Shown: positions 24,783 through 32,967 of the stretch, piece by piece
Layout: each line of letters begins with the position of its first letter
How positions within the stretch are numbered: the first letter of the stretch is position 1
Origin: Halobacillus hunanensis
GTDB taxonomy: Bacteria > Bacillota > Bacilli > Bacillales > Halobacillaceae
DNA: 64,000 bases
Assembly: GCF_900166655.1 (NCBI RefSeq)
Contig: NZ_FVZB01000006.1
Coordinates: 682,001-746,000 of the forward strand
Reading direction: 5' to 3'
Translations under genes and position numbers: made by a program
The notes under the pieces: model-generated
Database searches by the model: none
The model's input: only the letters and a program-made list of their open reading frames with translations
Told to the model about the DNA's origin: nothing

Positions 24783-26944
24783 TGTAAACTCTCCTTTTCA
24801 AGCTCTGCACTAAACAATTCAGCATACAAGCCATCTTTATTAATTAATTCTTCATGAGATCCACTTTCTACAATGCATCCATTTTCAAGAACTACAATAC
24901 GATCAGCATTTAGAATAGTTGCAAACCGATGTGCTATAACAACTTTTGTACATTTAATATTTGATAATGCATTATAAACATTTGTTTGTGAAATATTATC
25001 AAGTGATGAAGTCGCTTCATCCATTATTAGTAATTTGGGTGTTTGAAGTAAAATTCTCGCTATATGAATACGTTGCCTTTGTCCTCCAGATAGGTTTGCT
25101 CCAGTTTCTGATATTACTGTGTTGTAACCCATAGGAAACTTGCCAATAAAATCTAAAAATCCTAATGAATCACAAAACTCTAGTATTTCTGATTCCGTAC
25201 GTTTACTGCCCAGCTTGAGGTTTTCCATTATAGTTCGATTGTGCAAGTGTGCTTCTTGAGGAATATAGCTAATTGAATCTCTTAATGTATCAAGATTATA
25301 GTCATGATACTCCATTCCTCCAAAATATATAGAACCACTAGTAGGCTTAAATAAACTACTTATTACCTTCCCAAGAGTAGTCTTCCCGGACCCAGATACC
25401 CCAACTAGAGCTATCGTTTCTCCATCAGAAATATCCAAATTAATATCTTTAACGGCCGGAATGTCATCGGAGGTATAACTAAAACTAAGATTTTTCATAG
25501 ATACTGATCCTGAATCCATTTCCCTTGAAGTTTCACGAGAGTGTTCTTTGGGATATTCAAATATATCCTCAGCTAAAACAATATATCGCACTGCCACCAT
25601 AATTTCAGATGCAGTTGTGAAAATTGAATTCATATAGACGAACAATAATGACACAATTGACTGAACCGCAATTGCTTGTCCAAGTGTCAAGAAACCTAAT
25701 TCTGCCATATATATACTAGTAACAAGAATAATTAAAGGAGCAAATACTTGTATTCCGGATAATATCGCTCCTATTATTCCTTGCTGGATACGCATTCTAT
25801 GGCTTGTTGCATTTAAGTATCTTTTGAATCGCTGCTTCCAGTCATTGATATAGGATTGGACATAGCCTCCTAGTTTCACGCTATTTATGGAAACCACAGC
25901 GTCTAACTGTATGCTCTGTGCATTAGTTCCCTCATGCAGTTCTTTATCCGTTGCAGAATTCACGTAAGACTGACCAATAACCAGAAAAACAAAGGTTGAT
26001 ACAATAAACAACAGTACCATTGTCCCAAGTATCGGTGATATCCAAAAAATATATCCTAATATGGCTACACTACTTATCAAATCAAGACATGCCTGTACTA
26101 GTGTCGTTCCTAAAACATCCTGTATTCGTGTAAGGGAGTTAAGCCGATAAATAATTTCACCAGGAGCCCTTACTGTAAAATACTTTGCTGCGAGCGATAA
26201 AACACGTGTAAAGGCCCCTCCCATAAGATGCCAACTAAAACGATAAATTATTTTTATGGAGAAGGAGGTCCTGAGAAAATTCAGTCCTATCATAATAACC
26301 ATTGCTATTATGAGAGACACAAGTATTGTAGCAAAGGAAGTGACATCGCCAAGCCCATTGTCAATTAACAGTTGTGTGAATATGGGGATCGCTAATGTCA
26401 TTCCAACTAACACAATGCTTAATAAAGCTATTTTTACATATAGATTTATCATATTAGATGGCCAAATATAGTCTTTTTTCCATCGAGAAAGGTTGTTAAC
26501 GCTACGGTTTTCGAAATCTGTTCCAGGTTTTGCAACTAGCACATACTCTTCAAGATTCTCTAAAAACTCTGAATGGGAGATTGATATCCTCCCTATTGAA
26601 GGGTCCATGATTATTACTTCATCTTCACTATACGACTCGATACAAACAAAGTGATACCCTTTCCAAAAGGCTATGATTGGAAAGTCCATTACTGTAAATG
26701 CCCTCGTGTCTTTTATTCGATAAGCTTTGGCATTCATTCCAAAATGAGAGAGCAACTCTTTTAGTTGTTGCAATCCTAAACCGTCTCTTCCAGGCTCTTT
26801 AACTTGTCTGAGTTCTGTAATTGAAGTTTGGTAATTATAAGCCTCCAGAATCGTTCTAACACAACATAGCCCACATTCTGATTGTGCTAATTGTAAAGTC
26901 GGAGTGAGTTTTCTTTTTTTCATTTTTTCAGAAAACATTTTCAT
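24773..26944 (-). CDS. lanT: bifunctional lanthipeptide transporter/leader peptidase LanT
   Basis: ABC exporter with an N-terminal C39 peptidase domain, about 723 residues. With numbering from the upstream TTG at 26956, the catalytic Cys28 is in QSECGLCC, His102 in KGYHFVC and Asp118 in MDPS. About six membrane helices follow, then the nucleotide-binding domain with Walker A GVSGSGKTT, signature LSGGQRQR, Walker B LLIMDEATSSLD and a switch His in VIAHRF. I prefer ATG 26944, just after the lanM1 stop, over the TTG. It cleaves the double-glycine-type leaders (GG of the beta peptide, GA of the alpha peptide) during export. Confidence 0.93.
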   Translation of the reverse strand: MKMFSEKMKKRKLTPTLQLAQSECGLCCVRTILEAYNYQTSITELRQVKEPGRDGLGLQQLKELLSHFGMNAKAYRIKDTRAFTVMDFPIIAFWKGYHFVCIESYSEDEVIIMDPSIGRISISHSEFLENLEEYVLVAKPGTDFENRSVNNLSRWKKDYIWPSNMINLYVKIALLSIVLVGMTLAIPIFTQLLIDNGLGDVTSFATILVSLIIAMVIMIGLNFLRTSFSIKIIYRFSWHLMGGAFTRVLSLAAKYFTVRAPGEIIYRLNSLTRIQDVLGTTLVQACLDLISSVAILGYIFWISPILGTMVLLFIVSTFVFLVIGQSYVNSATDKELHEGTNAQSIQLDAVVSINSVKLGGYVQSYINDWKQRFKRYLNATSHRMRIQQGIIGAILSGIQVFAPLIILVTSIYMAELGFLTLGQAIAVQSIVSLLFVYMNSIFTTASEIMVAVRYIVLAEDIFEYPKEHSRETSREMDSGSVSMKNLSFSYTSDDIPAVKDINLDISDGETIALVGVSGSGKTTLGKVISSLFKPTSGSIYFGGMEYHDYNLDTLRDSISYIPQEAHLHNRTIMENLKLGSKRTESEILEFCDSLGFLDFIGKFPMGYNTVISETGANLSGGQRQRIHIARILLQTPKLLIMDEATSSLDNISQTNVYNALSNIKCTKVVIAHRFATILNADRIVVLENGCIVESGSHEELINKDGLYAELFSAELEKESLQCS

Positions 26945-26945
26945 G

Positions 26946-29879
26946 TTAATTACCAAACGTTAATGGGGAAGTTTTAATAGTAGGGTCAAGAGATTTGCAA
27001 AGGTGCAATAGTGCACCAGCTTTACCCGCCATCAATCCTGGGCTTAAAGGATATCGGCCCTTCCCATTTTTATAGTAGTTAAAAATATATTCTGGAGAGC
27101 AGAAAGTTGTTTTCATCTCTAGGAGGATTTCAGATGTCTCTTCTGGAAATGATTCACTCACGTACTCAAGCGCCTCTACTATTCCCAAACTTCCATGACA
27201 AAGTACCGGAACACGCGATATAGGTATTCTTCTTAGCTGATCTATTAAATTTAGAACAGATTCTTTAGGTAAAATGTTTGATTTGTATGCTTCGTAATAG
27301 GCTATTAATAGTCCTGATAAACCATTACACCAAGATGATGATACATTCATACCTTCGCCATCTTTATATATCTCTATGATTCCATCATTGTTTGTGTACT
27401 TATTACAGATGATCGAATCAATATCCTCAACTATTCGTTTTATTTCGCTGTTTTCTTGTTTTTGATTGACCAAAGCAAAAAACCAAAGTAATTGACCATA
27501 TCCATGAGTCAATCCTGAAGTAGTTTGAGTATCACTTGCATTTATTTTTGAATATGCCAATGAAAGACTTCTTTTGATAATATCATTACTTAATTTGAAA
27601 TCTTTTTGCGTTCGGTATCTCATAACAATCGAACTACTTTTGCCCGTAATCATGTCGAAAAAATCATTATCTGGTGTATCCAGAGAATGGTGCAATATTG
27701 GCCACGAATTAACAGCTATGTCTTTCCATTTTTCGTTTCCAACGAAATCCCCTGCCGCAAATAATGTCCACAGTAGACCTGAAACTCCAGAAAATCCACC
27801 AATTCCAGAAAGAAGGACATTTCTAAGTTCGAAACTTTTTTCTTCTAGAATGTTTGATGATTTTTCAAAAATATCATTGGAAGCTTTGATTGCATCATCG
27901 TCTGATACCAGTTTACCGGCCACTGCTAACGCGAGTGCTGGGCCAACTCTTCCGTTATATAAATCGTACCCTAAAACTCCTGGTGTCCAGCCCTGCCCCC
28001 CAAATCGTGCAACAGGTCCAATCCAAGTCTTTGGTAAATGTTCATAGCGATCATCCAAAAGTGATTCAGTTATTGATTTGGAAAACCAAGAAATGATTTC
28101 TTTGTGATTTTTATTGTTGTAATCTTTTACTGTGTTCAGCTTTTTAAATTTAGTTATTTCTTTCTCTATAGATTCTGACTCTTCTAGTTTTAGCTTTCCA
28201 TCTGCATGTGGATCTGCTAACTTAGCAACAAAAGCTAGTCGTATTAGGTTGGTTTGTCTAATCAAGTCATCTTTTGTGAGATTTTCCATCTTTGAAATAA
28301 ATTGTGATTCCGGACTTGTTGGAATATGAGAAATAACTTCATTTCCAGAAAAAACTTCTGTCCCTTTGAAGTTGAGGGAAAAATACGGGATGTCCCCGTT
28401 CCAGAGTTGTCTGCATTCAGATAAAACCAAATTGGTATCACTTGTTAGACTCAGTATTCCAGTACGAGACAATAAAGCATGTGCCGTTTCTATATCTCTG
28501 GATGGTTCTGCATCAGATAAGATACGTAAGATTTGTTCATACCTGTATGTCATATTATGTATATAACGAAAATTAACATTACTAAATGACTTTCTAACTG
28601 CGTCAATAAACAGATTCTTTTGTTGGTATACTTGCATGAAAAATTCAGAGAAACCTTCAATAATTTGGTCACATCTTTCATGGATAAAAGACTCCAAATC
28701 TGGGTCATTCGATAGAGTATTATCGATACTTTGATGCTTCCAGACAACTTTTATGTTTGAAGAAAAACCATTTTGTATATCGAAAATCTTAAAAGGACTT
28801 ACACTGTTTTCGTTTCGAATACCAGTGAACCCGACATCAACTGAACCATTCCCTGTTTTTGTACCTAATGATATTGGGAGTACACCTGTACCATATACTG
28901 ATTTCTCCAATGCATGATAAGCGCTTCTTTTTGATTCAGGAATTCCAGTTCTAATCCGAGGTGGATGGAATAGAGTTTCCAAATCTATTGGAAGCGGCCC
29001 CTCATTTGTCCACAGTATGTTGCTGTAATGCATATCTGTAGCATTTAACATAAACATTAGACATGCTAGTCTGCCTGCTTGGAACATATCAGTCTTTTCT
29101 TCATTAGTTTCTACAAACGTTGTAAAACCATAATTACCAAAATCAATAACAGTCAGGGAAGGCATCTTTGGAGATATAAATTTGTTAATCTCTCGAATGA
29201 AGTTTGTATATCCTAATTCTCCAGATACTGAACGCGGTTTGAAAACAATCTTTTCTCCATGTTCAAAAGTAATAATCGCTACAGAAGTCCCATTGTTATG
29301 TGTGTCTCCCCCTGACTGTACAGAAGCAATACGACTAGTGCACGGAATTTTGAGTTCTTCCTCAATTCTTACACGATGTTTTTCAGTCAACTGAATAGCA
29401 TCTTTAATTGCATTTGCTCTGTTCTCTAATAGATTATTGCACCTACCCCATGCAATTGCGTAAATATCCGCAAATTCTTTGAACTGTGTAGCCATTAATC
29501 TTTGAGTGTAGTAATCATAAATTTCTTTCGAATTCATAGACTGCTCAGATAATGTTTTGATCTGTTCAGCGAAACACCTTATTAAGTACGAGAAAGCTAT
29601 CTGTGAGAACAGCTCACAGATAGCATTTTTGAATGATTCAGGTTCCAGAAGATGCTTGTCCAAATTCGAGTCCCATACTTTCTCCAAGGCATTTCTAGCA
29701 ATCATCCTACAAGGGTTATGATAGGGGTATAATTCCTGGGCCTTGAAAGCATCTACATTATTCAAATTATCTTCAGAGTGCACAGACAATTCATCAATAT
29801 AATATAGAAGTGGTGCAATATGTTCATCGAAATCTGACTGTTCAAGTTCTGGATAAAACTGTTTCTTGTAGGTAATCAT
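26946..29879 (-). CDS. lanM1: class II lanthipeptide synthetase LanM1
   Basis: 977-residue LanM. The dehydratase domain shows KIVFKPRSVSGELGY, SLTVIDFGNYGFTTFVE and NATDMHYSNILWTNEGPLPI. The cyclase domain carries WCNG (Cys851) and CHG (Cys894, His895) as zinc ligands. It starts 18 bases after the beta-peptide gene and its stop codon touches lanT, so the three genes are tightly coupled. By analogy with LtnM1 it should process the alpha peptide. It is only a distant paralogue of LanM2, as usual for two-peptide systems. Confidence 0.93.
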   Translation of the reverse strand: MITYKKQFYPELEQSDFDEHIAPLLYYIDELSVHSEDNLNNVDAFKAQELYPYHNPCRMIARNALEKVWDSNLDKHLLEPESFKNAICELFSQIAFSYLIRCFAEQIKTLSEQSMNSKEIYDYYTQRLMATQFKEFADIYAIAWGRCNNLLENRANAIKDAIQLTEKHRVRIEEELKIPCTSRIASVQSGGDTHNNGTSVAIITFEHGEKIVFKPRSVSGELGYTNFIREINKFISPKMPSLTVIDFGNYGFTTFVETNEEKTDMFQAGRLACLMFMLNATDMHYSNILWTNEGPLPIDLETLFHPPRIRTGIPESKRSAYHALEKSVYGTGVLPISLGTKTGNGSVDVGFTGIRNENSVSPFKIFDIQNGFSSNIKVVWKHQSIDNTLSNDPDLESFIHERCDQIIEGFSEFFMQVYQQKNLFIDAVRKSFSNVNFRYIHNMTYRYEQILRILSDAEPSRDIETAHALLSRTGILSLTSDTNLVLSECRQLWNGDIPYFSLNFKGTEVFSGNEVISHIPTSPESQFISKMENLTKDDLIRQTNLIRLAFVAKLADPHADGKLKLEESESIEKEITKFKKLNTVKDYNNKNHKEIISWFSKSITESLLDDRYEHLPKTWIGPVARFGGQGWTPGVLGYDLYNGRVGPALALAVAGKLVSDDDAIKASNDIFEKSSNILEEKSFELRNVLLSGIGGFSGVSGLLWTLFAAGDFVGNEKWKDIAVNSWPILHHSLDTPDNDFFDMITGKSSSIVMRYRTQKDFKLSNDIIKRSLSLAYSKINASDTQTTSGLTHGYGQLLWFFALVNQKQENSEIKRIVEDIDSIICNKYTNNDGIIEIYKDGEGMNVSSSWCNGLSGLLIAYYEAYKSNILPKESVLNLIDQLRRIPISRVPVLCHGSLGIVEALEYVSESFPEETSEILLEMKTTFCSPEYIFNYYKNGKGRYPLSPGLMAGKAGALLHLCKSLDPTIKTSPLTFGN

Positions 29880-29897
29880 AAAATTTCTACCCCCCCT

Positions 29898-30095
29898 TTA
29901 ACAAGCGCGTGTACAAGCAGTAGTTGGACAAGTGTTAGTTGAAATATATCCCGTAACTACCGTAATAACGATAGTTGGTGTTGCCCCTCCAGCAACTTCA
30001 TCATCAGTTAATGCGATCATATCTGATTCCAGATATTTTCCCAGTTCTAATTCATTTTCCGTACTATTACGATTATTAGATTTATTATTATTCAT
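29898..30095 (-). CDS. lanA2: lanthipeptide precursor, beta type (LtnA2-like)
   Basis: 65-residue precursor. ATG 30095 follows AAAGGAGATATCGCT. The leader contains ELELGKYLESDMIALTDDEV and ends at AGG. The core after GG is ATPTIVITVVTGYISTNTC followed by PTTACTRAC, nearly the same C-terminal half as lacticin 3147 A2 (AYISTNTCPTTKCTRAC). Three C-terminal Cys and the matching Ser/Thr allow the three conserved rings. The N-terminal half is Thr-rich and has no Ser, unlike LtnA2, so D-Ala positions of LtnA2 are missing. Confidence 0.92.
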   Translation of the reverse strand: MNNNKSNNRNSTENELELGKYLESDMIALTDDEVAGGATPTIVITVVTGYISTNTCPTTACTRAC

Positions 30096-30131
30096 AGCGA
30101 TATCTCCTTTTCCCATATAAGTATTTCTAAA

Positions 30132-30329
30132 TTATTTACACCATGACATGCATTCATGAGAAGCTGTACACCAACTCCCATCATTGCCCCAGTAATCACT
30201 AAGAGAAAATGTATTTGTAGTGCAGGCTCCAAATACGTCATCATCAAATTGTTGATCTACAACCTCTTCAAACCAAGTAACTTGTTCATTCTGACTCTCT
30301 TTTTTCAATTTACTGATTTCGTTTTTCAT
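30132..30329 (-). CDS. lanA1: lanthipeptide precursor, alpha type (LtnA1-like)
   Basis: 65-residue precursor; ATG after AAAGGAGGG. The leader ends VTWFEEVVDQQFDDDVFGA, almost the LtnA1 leader, with cleavage after GA. The core is CTTNTFSLSDYWGNDG followed by SWCTASHECMSWCK, closely matching lacticin 3147 A1, including Ser7 (site of D-Ala in LtnA1) and the mersacidin-like C-terminal ring motif CTxxxEC that binds lipid II. First gene of the biosynthetic operon, downstream of a promoter with an extended -10. Confidence 0.93.
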   Translation of the reverse strand: MKNEISKLKKESQNEQVTWFEEVVDQQFDDDVFGACTTNTFSLSDYWGNDGSWCTASHECMSWCK

Positions 30330-30378
30330 ATTATCCCTCCTTTCTGGAAAATTCCAAAAATTAAGAGCTCTCTAGTAA

Positions 30379-30407
30379 TTTTTACCATGGGAAATATACC
30401 CCGTCAA
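30379..30407 (-). promoter_or_regulatory. promoter of the lan biosynthetic operon
   Basis: Minus-strand TTGACG (30402-30407), 17-base spacer ending in TGG, then TAAAAA (30379-30384): an extended -10 arrangement, 50 bases before lanA1. Confidence 0.6.
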
Positions 30408-30446
30408 CGAGATTCCTGAATTATTAAAATACTTATATTGCAAATT

Positions 30447-30495
30447 CACAAAGTTCACTTTACTCTTGTATAAGTTTACTTTACAATACTTTGTG
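30447..30495. promoter_or_regulatory. inverted repeat bracketing the lanR promoter
   Basis: CACAAAGT at 30447-30454 and its exact complement ACTTTGTG at 30488-30495 flank the promoter. Inside are two direct repeats (GTTCACTTTAC and GTTTACTTTAC) 21 bases apart. Probable autoregulatory operator for the LtnR-like protein. Confidence 0.5.
30459..30487 (+). promoter_or_regulatory. promoter of the immunity operon
   Basis: TTTACT (30459-30464), 17-base spacer, TACAAT (30482-30487), 22 bases before the lanR ATG; it overlaps the repeats listed at 30447-30495. Confidence 0.5.
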
Positions 30496-30509
30496 AGAGG
30501 TGAGGATTT

Positions 30510-30749
30510 ATGAAGAAAGATTTTGGCGATTCCATATCAAATAATGTTTATGAATATCGAGTGCTTGCCAAGATGTCTCAGTTAGAGTTGGCAAAAAAAA
30601 TCGGTGTTTCTAAGCAAACAATTTTTGTAATGGAAAAAGGAAATTATGTGCCTTCGTTACGACTAGCGTTTCGTATTGCCGATTTCTTTGAAGTTGATGT
30701 GAACGATATTTTTACTTATGTGAAAGGAAATGATCCAAATGACGTTTGA
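30510..30749 (+). CDS. lanR: Xre-type regulator of immunity genes (LtnR-like)
   Basis: 79-residue Cro/CI-type DNA-binding protein: YEYRVLAKMSQLELAKKIGV, SKQTIFVMEKG and PSLRLAFRIADFFEVDVND are the typical helix-turn-helix and capping helices. It has the size and position of LtnR, which represses the RIFE immunity operon of lacticin 3147. ATG after AGAGGTGAGG. It overlaps the next gene. Confidence 0.88.
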   Translation: MKKDFGDSISNNVYEYRVLAKMSQLELAKKIGVSKQTIFVMEKGNYVPSLRLAFRIADFFEVDVNDIFTYVKGNDPNDV

Positions 30750-31092
30750 ATCTATGCCCGTAATATCAAATTCAATCTTTTATCCTTTGAAAATTTGGGC
30801 GGAAAAATCAAATGATAATTGGAATATGCTTATTGTTAGCGGTTTTATATTGCTTTTAGTCGGAGGGGTCTTGATACTCGTATATCGGAACAAAATGGGT
30901 AAATCAGACGAAAGAACAAGTCACATATATTTGAAAAGTGCCTTCGTAATGTTAGGTGGAGTCGTTCTGTGCGACTTAATTTTTCCGAAAGGATACATGT
31001 GGCAAATTTTCTTTTTATTTAAATATTCTCTGGCATTCTTCGCATCTGGAATATATCTAGCTGTTCAATACAAAAGGGATTTTTTAAACTAA
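30739..31092 (+). CDS. lanI: membrane protein, probable lantibiotic immunity protein (LtnI-like)
   Basis: About 117 residues with three hydrophobic segments (NMLIVSGFILLLVGGVLILV; SAFVMLGGVVLCDLIF; IFFLFKYSLAFFASGIYLAV). ATG 30739 (MTFESMPV) has the better spacing from AAAGG than ATG 30730. The position between the R-like regulator and an ABC pair matches LtnI, a dedicated immunity protein. Sequence alone does not prove immunity. Confidence 0.7.
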   Translation: MTFESMPVISNSIFYPLKIWAEKSNDNWNMLIVSGFILLLVGGVLILVYRNKMGKSDERTSHIYLKSAFVMLGGVVLCDLIFPKGYMWQIFFLFKYSLAFFASGIYLAVQYKRDFLN

Positions 31093-31116
31093 TGGAATAA
31101 ACAGGGGGATTGGAAA

Positions 31117-31986
31117 ATGCTTATCAACTCAATTACTAAGAAATATAGTGGCTCTGTAGTTTTAAATGAGCTATCTTTTGATTTCAAACCAGGAGAAATT
31201 GTCGGTTTAATTGGAAATAATGGCGCAGGAAAAAGTACGCTTATGAAGATAATTGCTCAAACGATTCAGAAATTCGATGGATCTGTTGAAGACAACAGTC
31301 ATGTCGGATACTTGATTGAGGAACCTAAACTATTTAGTAATAAGACTGGATTAGCGCATTTATCCTATTTCTCGAAAATTTATGGAAACATATTCAAACT
31401 TAATGAATACGAGGAACTTCTAAAATGCCTGCAATTGTTTGATGTATTGAATAAAAAAGTGAAGGAATACTCTTTGGGAATGAAGCAGAAATTAGGAATA
31501 GTTATAAGTCTATTGAACAATCCGAGTTACGTCGTATTAGATGAGCCAACAAACGGTATGGATATTGAAACATCCCTCGAAGTATTAGAGCAATTGAAAA
31601 AAATGGCTAAAGAGTGGAATGTCGGTATATTGATTTCCAGCCATAAGCTAGAAGACATTGAGAACGTCTGTAATCGCGTCTTGTTTATAGAAAAAGGGAA
31701 CATCCTTGATGAACAGCAATTTAGTAACAAGAGCCAGCACATACTAAAATTAGTTTTTGATACTCCTACTGAATTAGCAACATTTATCAATCATCAAGAG
31801 TTCGGAAGTATCGTTCATTCAAGTGAAAAAACAGTTGAAATTGAAACGACGGCAAATAATGCTGATGTTTTCCAATTTTTAAATAAATTAGGTATAAGAT
31901 TAATTGATTTTACTACTGAAAAGAAAACGCTTCGTAATGTGTATATGAGCAAACTCGGAGGTGAAAAACGTGATATTGGATATTAA
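31117..31986 (+). CDS. lanF: ABC transporter ATPase, immunity type (LtnF-like)
   Basis: 289-residue ATPase with Walker A GNNGAGKST, signature YSLGMKQKLG, Walker B YVVLDEPTNGMD and a switch His in ISSHKLED. It has the LanF E-loop-type feature (GYLIEEPKLF, with Glu where most ABC proteins have Gln), characteristic of lantibiotic immunity ATPases. ATG after AGGGGGATTGG. It overlaps the permease gene, with which it would expel the peptides from the producer membrane. Confidence 0.9.
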   Translation: MLINSITKKYSGSVVLNELSFDFKPGEIVGLIGNNGAGKSTLMKIIAQTIQKFDGSVEDNSHVGYLIEEPKLFSNKTGLAHLSYFSKIYGNIFKLNEYEELLKCLQLFDVLNKKVKEYSLGMKQKLGIVISLLNNPSYVVLDEPTNGMDIETSLEVLEQLKKMAKEWNVGILISSHKLEDIENVCNRVLFIEKGNILDEQQFSNKSQHILKLVFDTPTELATFINHQEFGSIVHSSEKTVEIETTANNADVFQFLNKLGIRLIDFTTEKKTLRNVYMSKLGGEKRDIGY

Positions 31987-32695
31987 AAGTTACGTTAGTT
32001 ACAACTTAAGTGAGCTATTTAAGAGGGGATCTTTGATTGTGGGAGTATTGGCAGCCTTAGGACCAGCAATACTCATTAGTTACCTTATCTTATCAGGAAC
32101 TACAGCTTTTACGATTAAACATGTTTCAAACTTTTATTGTATGTTAGGAATGCTCGCTGCTGTATTACACCCTCTTTACTTTGTCAACAGAGATTATTCA
32201 TCTAAGACAATATCATTGATTAACAATTCAAAACAAAACAGAAAAAAATATGTACTAGCCAATGTTGTAATTGCTCTATGTGTCAGTTTAATTTATGCAG
32301 CATTAGGAATTGTTTTACTTCTAGTTACAAAAGAACTTGGAGTTCCTGGAGAGTTGAAAGCTTCCTTCCTTCTGGGATTTTCAGTTAACGTCTTTCTTCT
32401 AGTGCTAACTTTTTTCTTGTTTGGATATATCTTACTACTTTATGGTGTCCGAAGTGGTGCAGTTTATGGAATTTTGACAGCGTTACTACTTTTCTTTCAT
32501 AATATTTTGATAAATGTGTTGGAAAGTACAAATAACGTATTTCTTTCAAACATAATTGAAAATTTTCCTGGTTATTTCTATCCAGTTATGGTTGGATCAA
32601 ACCCACTTTCTCCTATGCAGTACTTTATTGGATGCCTCACCTTAGTCGTACTTCTTGTACTCGTCCTTAAAAAAAGCGAAAGAATTGAAATATAA
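31970..32695 (+). CDS. lanE: ABC permease, immunity type (LtnE-like)
   Basis: About 241 residues with six hydrophobic helices and NPLSPMQYFIG near the C terminus. GGAGGTGA lies five bases before GTG 31970, which I prefer over GTG 31961. It overlaps lanF by 17 bases and is the last gene of the R-I-F-E operon, closed by a terminator at 32795. Partner of LanF in self-protection. Confidence 0.85.
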   Translation: MILDIKSYVSYNLSELFKRGSLIVGVLAALGPAILISYLILSGTTAFTIKHVSNFYCMLGMLAAVLHPLYFVNRDYSSKTISLINNSKQNRKKYVLANVVIALCVSLIYAALGIVLLLVTKELGVPGELKASFLLGFSVNVFLLVLTFFLFGYILLLYGVRSGAVYGILTALLLFFHNILINVLESTNNVFLSNIIENFPGYFYPVMVGSNPLSPMQYFIGCLTLVVLLVLVLKKSERIEI

Positions 32696-32794
32696 TAATA
32701 AGATTGCATTGTAGAGTTTTAAAAGAGCCAAGACTGGCCCCTTTTCTGAAAGCTAAGCTACTTTAAATAGATTTTCAATTTCTCCCCATGATAA

Positions 32795-32832
32795 AAAGTC
32801 GAAGAGCGAAGTCTCTTCGACTTTCTTTGTAC
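32795..32832. terminator. bidirectional terminator between lanE and the ALDH gene
   Basis: 12-base stem AAAGTCGAAGAG / CTCTTCGACTTT, 6-base loop, T-rich on both strands. It separates convergent operons. Confidence 0.8.
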
Positions 32833-32967
32833 AGCGCTGAAACAACTTCATTTCCCCGTAATGTCGCTGACTACTTCATTCAAATCCTAACAATTGGCTA
32901 AGAGGGCTTTATGGCAAATTCGTTAGGTAAGTAGCTAATATCCACTCTGAAATTGTAAACACCGTTG

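Noticed and set aside
19027-30437. Shared 15-mer ATTAAAATACTTATA at 19027-19041 and 30423-30437, near the papR/plcR and lanA/lanR promoters
   Set aside because: Tempting as a common operator, but in such AT-rich intergenic DNA one match of this length is expected about by chance, and the flanks differ.
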